This document shows, in pieces, positions 1 through 7,560 of a DNA stretch of 19,408 nt (within the stretch, counting starts at the first letter, position 1; each line of letters opens with the position of its first letter). Source of the stretch: S010-17 sp036478895 (lineage in GTDB: Bacteria > Bacteroidota > Bacteroidia > Flavobacteriales > Flavobacteriaceae). The DNA lies in the NCBI GenBank assembly GCA_036478895.1, contig JAZGEV010000001.1, forward strand, positions 1-19,408, written 5' to 3'. The translations under genes were made by a program, and so were the position numbers. The notes beneath the pieces were generated by a model. It was not told the origin of the DNA. It saw only the letters and a program-made list of their open reading frames with translations, and did no database searches.

Positions 1-143
1 AATATTTAGGAAAACAAATCGCCTCCATTCATAATTTAGGATTTTATTTATGGCTAACAAGAGAAGCTCGCAAGCATATTATTGCAGGTGATTTTACGAC
101 TTGGAAAAACAAAATGGTAAAACAAATGAACAATCGTTTATAA
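1..143 (+). CDS. tgt: Queuine tRNA-ribosyltransferase, C-terminal end (partial)
   Basis: The window opens inside this gene; the reading frame begins at position 3 and gives 46 residues before a TAA at 141-143. The tail contains LGFYLWLTREAR followed by AGDFTTWK, which I recognise as the C-terminus of bacterial Tgt. Tgt exchanges the guanine at tRNA position 34 for a queuine precursor. The catalytic and zinc-binding parts lie upstream of the window and cannot be checked. The next gene, an LptF/LptG-type permease, starts 18 nt downstream on the same strand; I recall tgt followed by this permease as a common order in flavobacteria, so the two are probably co-transcribed. The assignment rests on a short segment and so is good but not certain. 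Confidence 0.8.
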   Translation, partial: YLGKQIASIHNLGFYLWLTREARKHIIAGDFTTWKNKMVKQMNNRL

Positions 144-161
144 AAAAATTACAATTAAACA

Positions 162-1256
162 TTGAAGATATTAGATAAATACATACTTAGTAAATACTTT
201 AAAACATTTATTTTTACGGTGGTGTTATTATTACCTATTGCTATTGCTATTGATATCTCAGAAAAAATACACAAATTTATAAAACATGAAGACTTAACTA
301 TTTGGGAGATTGCAAAAGATTACTATTTTAATTTTGCCATCTATTACGCCAATACTTTTATGCCATTGGCTTTATTTATTGCTGTTATAATGTTCACCTC
401 AAAATTAGCAAGTAATACTGAAATTATTGCAATGAATAGTGGAGGAATTTCATTTCCTCGGTTTGTTCGTATTTATTTTTTAGGTGCGCTCATTATTTTT
501 GTTTTTGCCTTTTTTGCCAATCATTTTATTGTCCCAAAATCAAACAAAACCTACGAAAAATTTAAACGCGATTATTTAAAACATAGCAGTAGATTGGTAA
601 ATGAAGTGAAAAATGCAAGTATTCAATTAAATGATGAAGGCGACCTTATTTATATTGGCAACTTCAATTTTAGAAGTAACAAAGGTCAATATTTTACTTA
701 CGAACACTATGAGGATTCAAAGTTACACTATAAATTAATGAGTAGACGTATAAAATTCAATGAGAAAGATAGCACTTATACTTTATCAGATTATCATAAA
801 CGCTATATTTTAAACCAAAAAGATAGTGTTTTAAAAGGGAAACAATTAGATACTATTTTTGATTTTAAGCCCAGTGATATTCAAATTGCAGATTATCTAG
901 CCAAAGAAATGACTTCATTTAAATTAAAGGATTACATCTTAAAATCAGAAAAAAGAGGGATTAAAAATCTAAACGAATATCGCGTAGAATTGTACAAACG
1001 TTCAAGTATGCCAACGTCTATTTTTATGCTTACAATTATTGCAGTATCACTTTCTTTTAGAAAAAAACGTGGTGGTATTGGTATCAATTTGGCATTTGGA
1101 GTTGCTATTGCGTTTATATATATATTTTTCATGAAAATATTTGAAGTTTTGGGCGCAGGCGCAACTGCCAATCCGTTATTAATGGTTTGGATTCCCAACT
1201 TTATTTTTGCTATTTTAGCATTAATTCTATACCTTAATGCAAAAAAACAAATTTAA
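162..1256 (+). CDS. LptF/LptG family (YjgP/YjgQ) permease of the LPS export ABC transporter
   Basis: The 364-residue protein has the layout of the YjgP/YjgQ family. There are three N-terminal membrane helices (about 12-30, 62-80 and 103-124), a periplasmic beta-rich region (about 130-270) and three C-terminal helices (about 284-300, 306-328 and 338-359). The segment around 85-100 (NTEIIAMNSGGIS) is the cytoplasmic loop typical of these permeases, which pairs with the LptB ATPase. Family members extract lipopolysaccharide from the inner membrane and pass it to the periplasmic Lpt bridge. The start is TTG at 162: upstream in frame there is no ATG before a stop, and the next internal Met (residue 67) would remove the first helix. 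The gene lies 18 nt after tgt and overlaps the next gene by 20 nt, which suggests one operon. I cannot say whether it is the LptF or the LptG member. Confidence 0.88.
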   Translation: MKILDKYILSKYFKTFIFTVVLLLPIAIAIDISEKIHKFIKHEDLTIWEIAKDYYFNFAIYYANTFMPLALFIAVIMFTSKLASNTEIIAMNSGGISFPRFVRIYFLGALIIFVFAFFANHFIVPKSNKTYEKFKRDYLKHSSRLVNEVKNASIQLNDEGDLIYIGNFNFRSNKGQYFTYEHYEDSKLHYKLMSRRIKFNEKDSTYTLSDYHKRYILNQKDSVLKGKQLDTIFDFKPSDIQIADYLAKEMTSFKLKDYILKSEKRGIKNLNEYRVELYKRSSMPTSIFMLTIIAVSLSFRKKRGGIGINLAFGVAIAFIYIFFMKIFEVLGAGATANPLLMVWIPNFIFAILALILYLNAKKQI

Positions 1257-2124
1257 AGATTTTCTTAAACTCCACTTTATTGTATTTATTTGGGGATTTA
1301 CAGCTGTACTAGGAAAATTAATTTCTATAGAAGCCATACCTTTAACTTGGTTTAGAATTACAATTGCTTCTATTTTTTTGTTTGTATACTTAGGGTTTAA
1401 ACAAGTTAGTTTTAAAATTAGTCCAAAAAAAATGTTGCATTATGCAATAGGTGGCTTTATAATTGGTTTACATTGGATCACTTTTTTTTACGCCATAAAA
1501 ATCTCTAATGTTTCAATCACATTGGCAGCCATGTCAACAGGTGCCCTATTTGCCTCCTTTTTAGAACCCATTTTTTTTAAAACGAAACTGAAGCTTTATG
1601 AAATTTTATTATCTTTAATTATTGTTATTGGATTAATAATTATAAACAAAGTAAGTCCACAATATGGTTTAGGTATTCTAGTTGCTTTATTCTCTTCCTT
1701 TTTATCAGCATTATTTACAGTAATTAACGCTAATTTTATAAAAAATAACAATGCCAGTGTCATTACTTTTTACGAATTATTATTCGCCTCTTTACTCATT
1801 AGTATTGGCTTATTAGTTCAAAATGACTTTAGTTATGATTTCTTTAAATTATCTCAAAATGATTGGTTGTTTATTGGCATTTTAGGGACTGTTTGTACAG
1901 CTTACGCCTTAACTGCTTCAACCGAATTATTAAAAAAAATAAGTCCGTTTTCTATTATGATAACCGTAAATTTAGAACCAGTCTATGGTATTATTTTAGC
2001 ACTTTTAGTTTTTAAAGACAGTGAAAATATGAACCCGGCTTTTTATTATGCATCAATCCTTATTTTATCTGTTGTTTTACTTAACGGATATATCAAATCT
2101 AAAAACACATCACACGAAAGTTAA
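1237..2124 (+). CDS. EamA/DMT family transporter (10 membrane helices)
   Basis: This 295-residue protein is almost entirely hydrophobic, with about ten predicted membrane helices in two halves, as in the drug/metabolite transporter superfamily (two EamA domains). The N-terminal half has the family-like stretch FIWGFTAVLGKLI near residues 17-29 and a second-helix TWFRI motif. The second half contains the region AYALTASTELLKKISP followed by NLEPVYGI (about 226-253), the conserved loop of the last EamA repeat. These carriers export or import small metabolites such as amino acids or nucleosides; the substrate cannot be told from sequence. The ATG at 1237 lies inside the end of the preceding permease gene (20-nt overlap), so translation is probably coupled to it. 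No terminator is obvious between this gene and accA. Confidence 0.85.
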   Translation: MQKNKFKDFLKLHFIVFIWGFTAVLGKLISIEAIPLTWFRITIASIFLFVYLGFKQVSFKISPKKMLHYAIGGFIIGLHWITFFYAIKISNVSITLAAMSTGALFASFLEPIFFKTKLKLYEILLSLIIVIGLIIINKVSPQYGLGILVALFSSFLSALFTVINANFIKNNNASVITFYELLFASLLISIGLLVQNDFSYDFFKLSQNDWLFIGILGTVCTAYALTASTELLKKISPFSIMITVNLEPVYGIILALLVFKDSENMNPAFYYASILILSVVLLNGYIKSKNTSHES

Positions 2125-2166
2125 TAAATAAATGCTTTTTTTAAGAGATAAGTGCGCAATTTTATA

Positions 2167-2174
2167 TAATTTCG
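2167..2174 (+). promoter_or_regulatory. Possible -7 promoter box for accA
   Basis: TAATTTCG differs by one base from the Bacteroidota -7 consensus TAnnTTTG and ends 22 nt before the accA ATG, a normal spacing. No matching -33 TTG is visible at the expected distance, so this is a weak call. Confidence 0.35.
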
Positions 2175-2196
2175 TTTACCAAATCAACTATATAAT

Positions 2197-3150
2197 ATGG
2201 AATATTTAGATTTCGAAAAACCAATTCAAGAACTAGAAGAGCAATTAGAAAAATGTCTTAATTTAGGGACAGAAAGTGAGATAGACATTACTACAGCTTG
2301 TACTCAAATTGAAAAGAAATTGATTGATGCTAAAAAAAGTATCTATAAAAATTTAACACCTTGGCAAAAAGTTCAACTTTCGCGTCACCCAAACAGACCT
2401 TACACCTTAGACTATATAAATGCTATTACAAATGGTACTTTTATGGAATTTCATGGTGATAGAAACGTTAAAGATGATAAAGCTATGGTTGGTGGATTAG
2501 GTAAAATTGGAGACCAAAGCTATATGTTTATTGGGCAACAAAAAGGCTATAATACCAAAACACGTCAATACCGTAATTTTGGAATGCCAAACCCAGAAGG
2601 TTATCGAAAAGCCCTTCGCTTAATGAAAATGGCAGAGAAATTTAGCATCCCAGTAGTAACTTTACTAGATACGCCAGGAGCTTATCCTGGAATGGAAGCT
2701 GAAGAAAGAGGTCAAGGAGAAGCTATTGCACGTAATATCTTAGAAATGACGCGTTTAAAAACACCTATTATCACTATAGTTATTGGAGAAGGCGCTTCTG
2801 GTGGCGCATTAGGTATAGGAGTTGGTGATAAAGTATTAATGCTCGAAAACTCTTGGTATTCTGTTATTTCTCCAGAAAATTGCTCATCCATTTTATGGCG
2901 TAGCTGGGAACAAAAAGAGATTGCAGCTTCTGCTTTAAAATTAACTGCAGAAGATGGTAAACGCTTAAAAGTCATTGACGAAATAATTAAAGAACCTTTT
3001 GGAGGCGCACATGCAAATCGTGAAGAAACTTTTGAAATTGTCAAAAATGCCATTGTAAAGCAATATACCAAATTACAAAAACTAACCATCGAAAAACTAA
3101 TTGAAAATAGAATGAATAAATACCTAAGTATGGGTGTTTACAAAGGATAA
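2197..3150 (+). CDS. accA: Acetyl-CoA carboxylase carboxyltransferase subunit alpha
   Basis: AccA pairs with AccD to move the carboxyl group from carboxybiotin to acetyl-CoA, making malonyl-CoA for fatty acid synthesis. At 317 residues it has the family's usual length. Visible landmarks are the N-terminal helical region, WQKVQLSRHPNRPYTLDYI at 56-74, DTPGAYPG at 158-165, and the glycine-rich GEGASGGALG at 197-206, which lies in the crotonase-type active-site fold. The SPENCSSILWR stretch at 225-235 and the GGAHAN near 270 are also diagnostic. The gene has its own possible promoter upstream and is followed after 27 nt by a small membrane protein on the same strand. The biotin ligase that would charge this pathway (birA) is elsewhere in the window at 17460-18188. 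AccB, AccC and AccD are not present here. Confidence 0.97.
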   Translation: MEYLDFEKPIQELEEQLEKCLNLGTESEIDITTACTQIEKKLIDAKKSIYKNLTPWQKVQLSRHPNRPYTLDYINAITNGTFMEFHGDRNVKDDKAMVGGLGKIGDQSYMFIGQQKGYNTKTRQYRNFGMPNPEGYRKALRLMKMAEKFSIPVVTLLDTPGAYPGMEAEERGQGEAIARNILEMTRLKTPIITIVIGEGASGGALGIGVGDKVLMLENSWYSVISPENCSSILWRSWEQKEIAASALKLTAEDGKRLKVIDEIIKEPFGGAHANREETFEIVKNAIVKQYTKLQKLTIEKLIENRMNKYLSMGVYKG

Positions 3151-3177
3151 TATTATTAACTAACTAAATATTAAAAC

Positions 3178-3567
3178 ATGGATTTAACAGCCTTAGTATC
3201 AATTGTAGGAGGAATTATTGCAGCAGCAGCATTTATCGTTTCAAAGAAACCAGATGCCAAAGAATACATCGATAAAATTGCACCATACCAAGGTATAATT
3301 GGTATTGTATTATTAATTTGGAGTGTAAGAAATGGGCTTAGCTTTTTCTCTCATTTTTCGTTAAACGGATTAATTATTAGCGGATTACAATTTGTTGTAG
3401 GATTTTTATTAGCCTATAGCCTACTTTCTCAATATTTATTTAGTAAAAGTGACGAAGCAAAAGAAAAAGGACAATTGGTAAGACAAAAATTGGTACAATA
3501 TCAAGTGCCTGCAGGTTTAGCTCTAATTGTTGCAGGCGCATTGCGTTTATTTGGTTTGTTTAATTAA
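3178..3567 (+). CDS. Small membrane protein of unknown function, four helices
   Basis: I do not recognise a named family. The 129-residue protein has four likely membrane helices at about 4-20, 37-52, 62-80 and 108-127. Short charged loops lie between them: KKPDAKEYIDK after the first helix and a lysine- and glutamate-rich stretch with SKSDEAKEKGQ before the last. The first segment is rich in Gly, Ala and Ile. There is no signal peptidase site, lipobox or obvious catalytic motif. It starts 27 nt after accA with no terminator between, so it is likely co-transcribed with fatty acid synthesis; that is context only and not evidence of function. A hairpin follows its stop. Codon use looks like that of its neighbours, so it appears to be a real resident gene. 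Confidence 0.75.
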   Translation: MDLTALVSIVGGIIAAAAFIVSKKPDAKEYIDKIAPYQGIIGIVLLIWSVRNGLSFFSHFSLNGLIISGLQFVVGFLLAYSLLSQYLFSKSDEAKEKGQLVRQKLVQYQVPAGLALIVAGALRLFGLFN

Positions 3568-3576
3568 TAATAAACA

Positions 3577-3617
3577 ACCTCGTCCCAAAGGTACGAGGTA
3601 TTAAAGATTCCTTTTTT
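3577..3617 (+). terminator. Possible terminator hairpin after the accA unit
   Basis: ACCTCGT at 3577-3583 pairs perfectly with ACGAGGT at 3593-3599 around a 9-nt loop. A run of six T lies at 3612-3617, twelve bases after the stem, rather than directly after it. The hairpin starts 10 nt after the stop codon of the membrane protein gene. It may end the accA transcript, but the delayed T-run makes this less than classical. Confidence 0.5.
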
Positions 3618-3665
3618 ATTTCAACGCAGAATCGATGAATTAAACCCACAAACCCCTCTAAAAAT

Positions 3666-3701
3666 CGTGGTTAGCTCAACTAACTACGCTAAAAAAAGCG
3701 T
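3666..3701. other. Two overlapping hairpins before nnr
   Basis: Hairpin one pairs CGTGGTTAG (3666-3674) with CTAACTACG (3680-3688), nine pairs with one G-U, around a 5-nt loop. Hairpin two pairs ACGCT (3686-3690) with AGCGT (3697-3701) around six A. They share 3686-3688 and so cannot both form fully. The pair ends 22 nt before the nnr start codon. On the minus strand hairpin two has a T-rich loop. No ORF covers this stretch and no clear promoter box for nnr was seen. Confidence 0.4.
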
Positions 3702-3723
3702 GGAGTTTCACTAAGTCAATAGA

Positions 3724-5259
3724 ATGTCAAAAATATTAGATCCAAAACAAATATATAAAGCCGATAAGGCTACTATTAAAAAAAACGCCATAGGCTCCAT
3801 AGATTTAATGGAACACGCCAGTGACGTTTGTTTTAATTGGATTCATAATAGATTGCAAGGAAACCCTTTACCCATACATATAATTTGTGGTACTGGAAAT
3901 AATGGTGGTGACGGTTTAGTGATTGCCCGAATGCTTAAAAAACACGGTTACAATTCAAAAACCTATATTGTAAATTGTGATAATAAAAGGTCGGAAGATT
4001 TTTTAACCAATTACAAAAGATTAAAAGAATTAGGTGATTGGCCTACAATGATAAACAGTAAGAATGACTTACCGTTAATTCATGAGAATGCCATGGTGAT
4101 TGATGCCATTTTTGGTATTGGCTTAAACAGTTCTCCTGCAGGCTTACTTAAAGAAACCATTCAACACATCAATCAATCCAAAGCCTATGTATTATCAATT
4201 GATTTTCCTTCGGGATTATTTCCCAACAAACCAGTAACTGATCCAGAATCGGTTGTAAAAGCATTTCAAGTTTTAACGTTTCAAACACCTAAATTGGCAT
4301 TTTTGCTACCCGATAATCAACAATATTGTATTAATTGGGAAGTTATAGATATTCATTTGGATGCCGAATTTATAAGCAAACAAGAAACAGATTTTTACTT
4401 AACCGAAAAACAAGATATTCTACCTATTTATAGAATGCGAAGTAAATTTTCTCATAAAGGAACTTACGGCCATGCTTTACTTATTGGTGGTAGTTTTGGT
4501 AAAATTGGCGCTGTAACATTAGCGTCAAAAGCAGCCTTAAAAATTGGAAGTGGCTTAGTTACCGCCTACATTCCAAAATGTGGCTATCAAGTTCTACAAA
4601 CATCTATTCCTGAAGTTTTGGTAGAAGTAGATACTGAAAATACATTAGAGCATTTTAATTTTAAAACAAAGCCAACAGTCATTGGTGTTGGTATTGGCAT
4701 GGGAACAAGTCCAAAAACAATCACTGGTTTTAAAACTTTTCTTAAAAAAAATAAAACACCTTTAGTACTTGATGCAGATGCCATAAACATTCTTTCTAAA
4801 GACAAAACACTTTTAGAAAAACTTCCCGAAAACACTGTTATAACACCGCATCCAAAAGAACTAGAACGCCTAATTGGCACTTGGAAAAATGATTATCAAA
4901 AGCTTGAAAAAATTCAAAAATTTAGCTTAAAACATAAATTAATTCTATTGGTAAAAGGCGCACATACAATTATCGCTTTTAACGGAAAATTATATTTTAA
5001 CACCACCGGAAATCCTGCTTTAGCAACTGCTGGAAGTGGCGATGTGCTTACTGGAATTATTACTGGCTTTATCGCTCAAGGCTACAACCCAATGGAAGCT
5101 TGTGTTTTTGGAGCGTATTTACACGGCTCAACCGCAGATTTGGCAATGCAAAATATGGTTTATGAAACTTTTACCGCTAGCGATATTATTCATTATTTAC
5201 CCAAAGCTTTTATAGATTTGTTTGCACGTAAACAATTGCCAAATAATCCCGAAAAGTAA
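3724..5259 (+). CDS. nnr: Bifunctional NAD(P)H-hydrate epimerase / ADP-dependent NAD(P)H-hydrate dehydratase
   Basis: The enzyme repairs NADH and NADPH that have become hydrated. The N-terminal YjeF_N domain (about 1-215) epimerises the R form, and the C-terminal ribokinase-like domain (about 230-500) dehydrates the S form using ADP. Visible motifs are GTGNNGGDG at 56-64, DAIFGIGL at 127-134 and SIDFPSG at 158-164 for the epimerase. The dehydratase shows HKGTYGHALLIGGS at 244-257, LDADA at 349-353, TPHPKE at 374-379 and GNPALATAGSGDVLTG at 429-444, whose Asp (440) is the expected catalytic base. The length of 511 residues matches fused bacterial Nnr. The ATG at 3724 is the first usable start. 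The gene stands alone on the plus strand, with overlapping hairpins before it, and ends 12 nt from the convergent methyltransferase-like gene. Confidence 0.95.
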   Translation: MSKILDPKQIYKADKATIKKNAIGSIDLMEHASDVCFNWIHNRLQGNPLPIHIICGTGNNGGDGLVIARMLKKHGYNSKTYIVNCDNKRSEDFLTNYKRLKELGDWPTMINSKNDLPLIHENAMVIDAIFGIGLNSSPAGLLKETIQHINQSKAYVLSIDFPSGLFPNKPVTDPESVVKAFQVLTFQTPKLAFLLPDNQQYCINWEVIDIHLDAEFISKQETDFYLTEKQDILPIYRMRSKFSHKGTYGHALLIGGSFGKIGAVTLASKAALKIGSGLVTAYIPKCGYQVLQTSIPEVLVEVDTENTLEHFNFKTKPTVIGVGIGMGTSPKTITGFKTFLKKNKTPLVLDADAINILSKDKTLLEKLPENTVITPHPKELERLIGTWKNDYQKLEKIQKFSLKHKLILLVKGAHTIIAFNGKLYFNTTGNPALATAGSGDVLTGIITGFIAQGYNPMEACVFGAYLHGSTADLAMQNMVYETFTASDIIHYLPKAFIDLFARKQLPNNPEK

Positions 5260-5271
5260 TACCGCACTCTT

Positions 5272-5706
5272 TTAATAAACAAAAGGAATCAAGCGAAATG
5301 ATTTTTCTTTATATGTTTTATATTCCTTACCAAATTTTTCAGATAAAAAACCTTCTTCCATATAAATTTTTAGAATCAATACTGTTGCCAGAATTACATA
5401 TACTACAAAACGACTTATTTCAAAATTGACAACAACCGATATTCCAAAAAACAACAACAAGCCACTATACATGGGATTTCTTATCAATTTATACGGTCCT
5501 TTTACAACCAAATTTGCAGAATTTTTAACTTCGGGCTGCACATTAAAATTACCCATTTTCATTACTACAATTCCCCACAATCCTAACAGTAAACCAAGCA
5601 ACTGTAACATTAACCACAAATTTGACGTTACTAAATTTCCAGCAAAAGCAAAATACACGAAACAAGAAAACTGAATAATGACTAGTAGTAATGATTTTGT
5701 TGACAT
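5272..5706 (-). CDS. Isoprenylcysteine carboxyl methyltransferase / PEMT-like membrane protein
   Basis: This 144-residue integral membrane protein has about four helices (roughly 5-23, 29-50, 80-95 and 98-115). The end of the protein carries the pattern of the ICMT/phospholipid methyltransferase group: GPYKLIRNPMYSG at 70-82, then MEEGFLSEKFGKEYKTY at 116-132 and RLIP near 138-141. In that group these residues bind S-adenosylmethionine and line the active site. The bacterial members are widespread and their true substrates are mostly unknown; isoprenylcysteine itself is unlikely in bacteria. A -7 box lies upstream at 5744-5737. It ends 12 nt from the convergent nnr gene, and no terminator was seen in that gap. 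Confidence 0.8.
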   Translation of the reverse strand: MSTKSLLLVIIQFSCFVYFAFAGNLVTSNLWLMLQLLGLLLGLWGIVVMKMGNFNVQPEVKNSANLVVKGPYKLIRNPMYSGLLLFFGISVVVNFEISRFVVYVILATVLILKIYMEEGFLSEKFGKEYKTYKEKSFRLIPFVY

Positions 5707-5736
5707 TCTTAAAATTTGACAATTATTGTTTTATCA

Positions 5737-5744
5737 CAAAAATA
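5737..5744 (-). promoter_or_regulatory. -7 box for the methyltransferase-like gene
   Basis: On the minus strand the bases read TATTTTTG, an exact TAnnTTTG match, ending 30 nt before the ATG at 5706. No -33 TTG is visible at the usual distance. Confidence 0.5.
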
Positions 5745-5773
5745 AAAAAAAATTAATGAAATAAGTAGATAGT

Positions 5774-5785
5774 TATGCGTCAAAA
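5774..5785 (+). repeat. Direct repeat, left copy
   Basis: TATGCGTCAAAA, followed by TAG at 5786-5788. An identical 12-mer lies 151 nt downstream at 5925-5936, where two extra A precede the TAG. The two copies bracket the REP-like hairpin. Confidence 0.7.
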
Positions 5786-5869
5786 TAGGGCAAATACACA
5801 CTTAAATAAAAAGGATCTGTTTTTTTAAAGAAAATCATATTATTTGTAAAAACTGTAATTAAAATCAAA

Positions 5870-5897
5870 TGTCATTCCTGCTTTCGCAGGAATGACA
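5870..5897. repeat. REP-like palindromic element (12-bp stem)
   Basis: TGTCATTCCTGC (5870-5881) is perfectly complementary to GCAGGAATGACA (5886-5897) with the four-base loop TTTC. The core resembles the small dispersed palindromes found in many bacterial genomes, recalled from memory and not searched. No T-run follows on the plus strand and only loosely T-rich sequence follows on the minus strand, so a terminator is less likely than a dispersed repeat. Confidence 0.65.
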
Positions 5898-5924
5898 GTA
5901 AAAATTAAAAGTATGAGTTTGCTC

Positions 5925-5936
5925 TATGCGTCAAAA
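5925..5936 (+). repeat. Direct repeat, right copy
   Basis: Second identical copy of TATGCGTCAAAA, followed by AATAG. See the left copy at 5774-5785; the segment between them contains the hairpin at 5870-5897. Confidence 0.7.
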
Positions 5937-6023
5937 AATAGTGGCTAAAGTTTAATAATAAGTTTTAAACTATCAATGTTTACAACTTTAATTGACAATT
6001 TTACATTCTTATTACATTTCCTT

Positions 6024-6031
6024 TAACTTTG
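6024..6031 (+). promoter_or_regulatory. -7 box for the 5'-nucleotidase gene
   Basis: TAACTTTG matches TAnnTTTG exactly and ends 19 nt before the ATG at 6051. A TTGACA at 5992-5997 lies 29 nt upstream of the box, too far for the usual Bacteroidota -33 spacing. Confidence 0.6.
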
Positions 6032-6050
6032 TATTATTAAAACAAAACCA

Positions 6051-7556
6051 ATGCGTAAACTATTTTTATTATTAAGTGTTTTAACACTACTTTCATGCGA
6101 AAACCAAAACAAAGACATCCTTAAATTAACCTTTTTACAACTTAATGATGTTTATGAAATTTCGGCATTGGAAAATGGTAAAGTTGGCGGATTGGCGCGT
6201 GTTGAAAATTTACATCAGCAATTAATAAAAGAAAACCCAAATACCTTGCTTTTTATGGCAGGTGATTTTTTAAATCCGTCTTTAATTGGTACGCTCAAAC
6301 AAAATGGTGAACGCATTAAGGGTAAACAAATGATTGATGTAATGAACGCCATGAACTTTGATTTAGTAGCGTTTGGAAACCACGAGTTTGATTTAAAACA
6401 AAAGACATTACAAAAACGTTTGAATGAATCTAACTTCCAATGGATTTCTACCAACGCCATGGCAAAAGACAAACAAGGGAAAATTACACAATTTTATGTT
6501 GAAAAAAATCAAATTAAAAAAGCCATTCCAAGAACGATCACTTTTAGTTTTAAAGCGGACAATGACTCCATTGTTAAAGTTGGTTTTATTGCGCCTTGCA
6601 TCAACTCCAACCCAAAAGAATATGTTGATTATGGCGATTTTTATGAAGACTCCAAAAATGCATTTAATAAATTAAAAAACAAAACTAATTTCGTTATAGG
6701 TTTAACGCATTTACAACAAAATCAAGATGAGATGCTAGCAAAAATGCTACCTGAAATTCCTTTATTAATGGGCGGACACGAGCATACCAACAGATTAATT
6801 CCCATAGAAAATTGTAACATTGCAAAAGCTGATGCCAATGCCAAAACAGTGTATGTTCATCGTTTGGAATATCATACTATTACTAAAAAATTAACAATTA
6901 CATCGGAATTGATTCCCATTAACGAGCAAACAGGAGAAGATGAAAAAGTTGCAACTATTGTTAAAAAATGGGAGGACTTAATGACTGTAAAAATAAAAGA
7001 TGTATTAGATAAGCCAACAGAAATAATTTATAATGCAATAACGCCTCTTGATGGACGCGATACACCAACCAGAAGCACACAAACTAATTTAGGTAAAATC
7101 ATTGCAAAAAGTATGGCATTTAGCTATGACAATAAAGTAGATTGCGCATTAGTAAATGGTGGCTCAATACGCATTGACGATCAATTAACTGGCAACATAA
7201 CAGGCGTGGATATTTTTAGAGTTTTACCTTATGGAGGCAAAATATTGAAAGTGAAATTACGTGGCAAACATCTAGAAAAGGTATTACAATATGGCAAGCT
7301 TAAAGCTGGCTCTGGAGCTTATTTACAACGTTACAATGCAGTACAAAAAAATAAAAAATGGCTCGTTAACAACAAACTTATCGAACAAAACAAAATATAC
7401 ACCGTTGCTTTTAGTGACTATCTTTTAAAAGGCTACGATATTTCTTTTTTAAACGAAAAAAATAAAGATATTATCAGTATTTATACGCCTACAAAAGAGG
7501 ACTTAAATTTTGATATTCGTAAAAGTGTAATTGCTTATATGAAGACAATAAAATAA
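6051..7556 (+). CDS. Bifunctional metallophosphatase / 5'-nucleotidase lipoprotein (UshA family)
   Basis: The 501-residue protein is an exported lipoprotein: a short signal peptide ends in LTLLSC, with Cys16 as the lipid anchor. Residues about 25-290 are the calcineurin-like metallophosphatase domain, with NDVY at 32-35, AGD at 70-72, GNHEFD at 109-114, LTH at 218-220 and GGHEH at 241-245. Residues about 320-480 are the 5'-nucleotidase C-terminal domain, with NLGKIIA at 346-352 and NGGSIR at 369-374, which binds the nucleotide base. Family members remove phosphate from extracellular or periplasmic nucleotides. The first metal motif is NDxY where E. coli UshA has NDxH; I recall this as usual in the Bacteroidota subfamily. 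The gene has its own -7 box and ends 4 nt from the convergent asparaginase gene. The exact substrate is unknown. Confidence 0.9.
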   Translation: MRKLFLLLSVLTLLSCENQNKDILKLTFLQLNDVYEISALENGKVGGLARVENLHQQLIKENPNTLLFMAGDFLNPSLIGTLKQNGERIKGKQMIDVMNAMNFDLVAFGNHEFDLKQKTLQKRLNESNFQWISTNAMAKDKQGKITQFYVEKNQIKKAIPRTITFSFKADNDSIVKVGFIAPCINSNPKEYVDYGDFYEDSKNAFNKLKNKTNFVIGLTHLQQNQDEMLAKMLPEIPLLMGGHEHTNRLIPIENCNIAKADANAKTVYVHRLEYHTITKKLTITSELIPINEQTGEDEKVATIVKKWEDLMTVKIKDVLDKPTEIIYNAITPLDGRDTPTRSTQTNLGKIIAKSMAFSYDNKVDCALVNGGSIRIDDQLTGNITGVDIFRVLPYGGKILKVKLRGKHLEKVLQYGKLKAGSGAYLQRYNAVQKNKKWLVNNKLIEQNKIYTVAFSDYLLKGYDISFLNEKNKDIISIYTPTKEDLNFDIRKSVIAYMKTIK

Positions 7557-7560
7557 CAAT

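Larger units (their letters stand above)
5707..6050. other. 344-nt intergenic region with repeats and two outward promoters
   Basis: No gene was found here. It separates two divergent genes and holds a minus-strand -7 box (5744-5737), a 12-bp direct repeat in two copies (5774-5785 and 5925-5936), a perfect 12-bp-stem hairpin (5870-5897) between those copies, and a plus-strand -7 box (6024-6031). The rest is AT-rich sequence without recognisable structure. Confidence 0.7.

Noticed and set aside
2712..3089. 125-residue minus-strand ORF opposite accA
   Set aside because: It is the antisense of a highly conserved accA reading frame and shows no independent coding signs.
5992..5997. TTGACA as a sigma-70-type -35 box for the nucleotidase gene
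   Set aside because: The spacing to the -7 box is 29 nt and Bacteroidota do not use the E. coli -35/-10 arrangement, so the match is most likely chance in AT-rich sequence.
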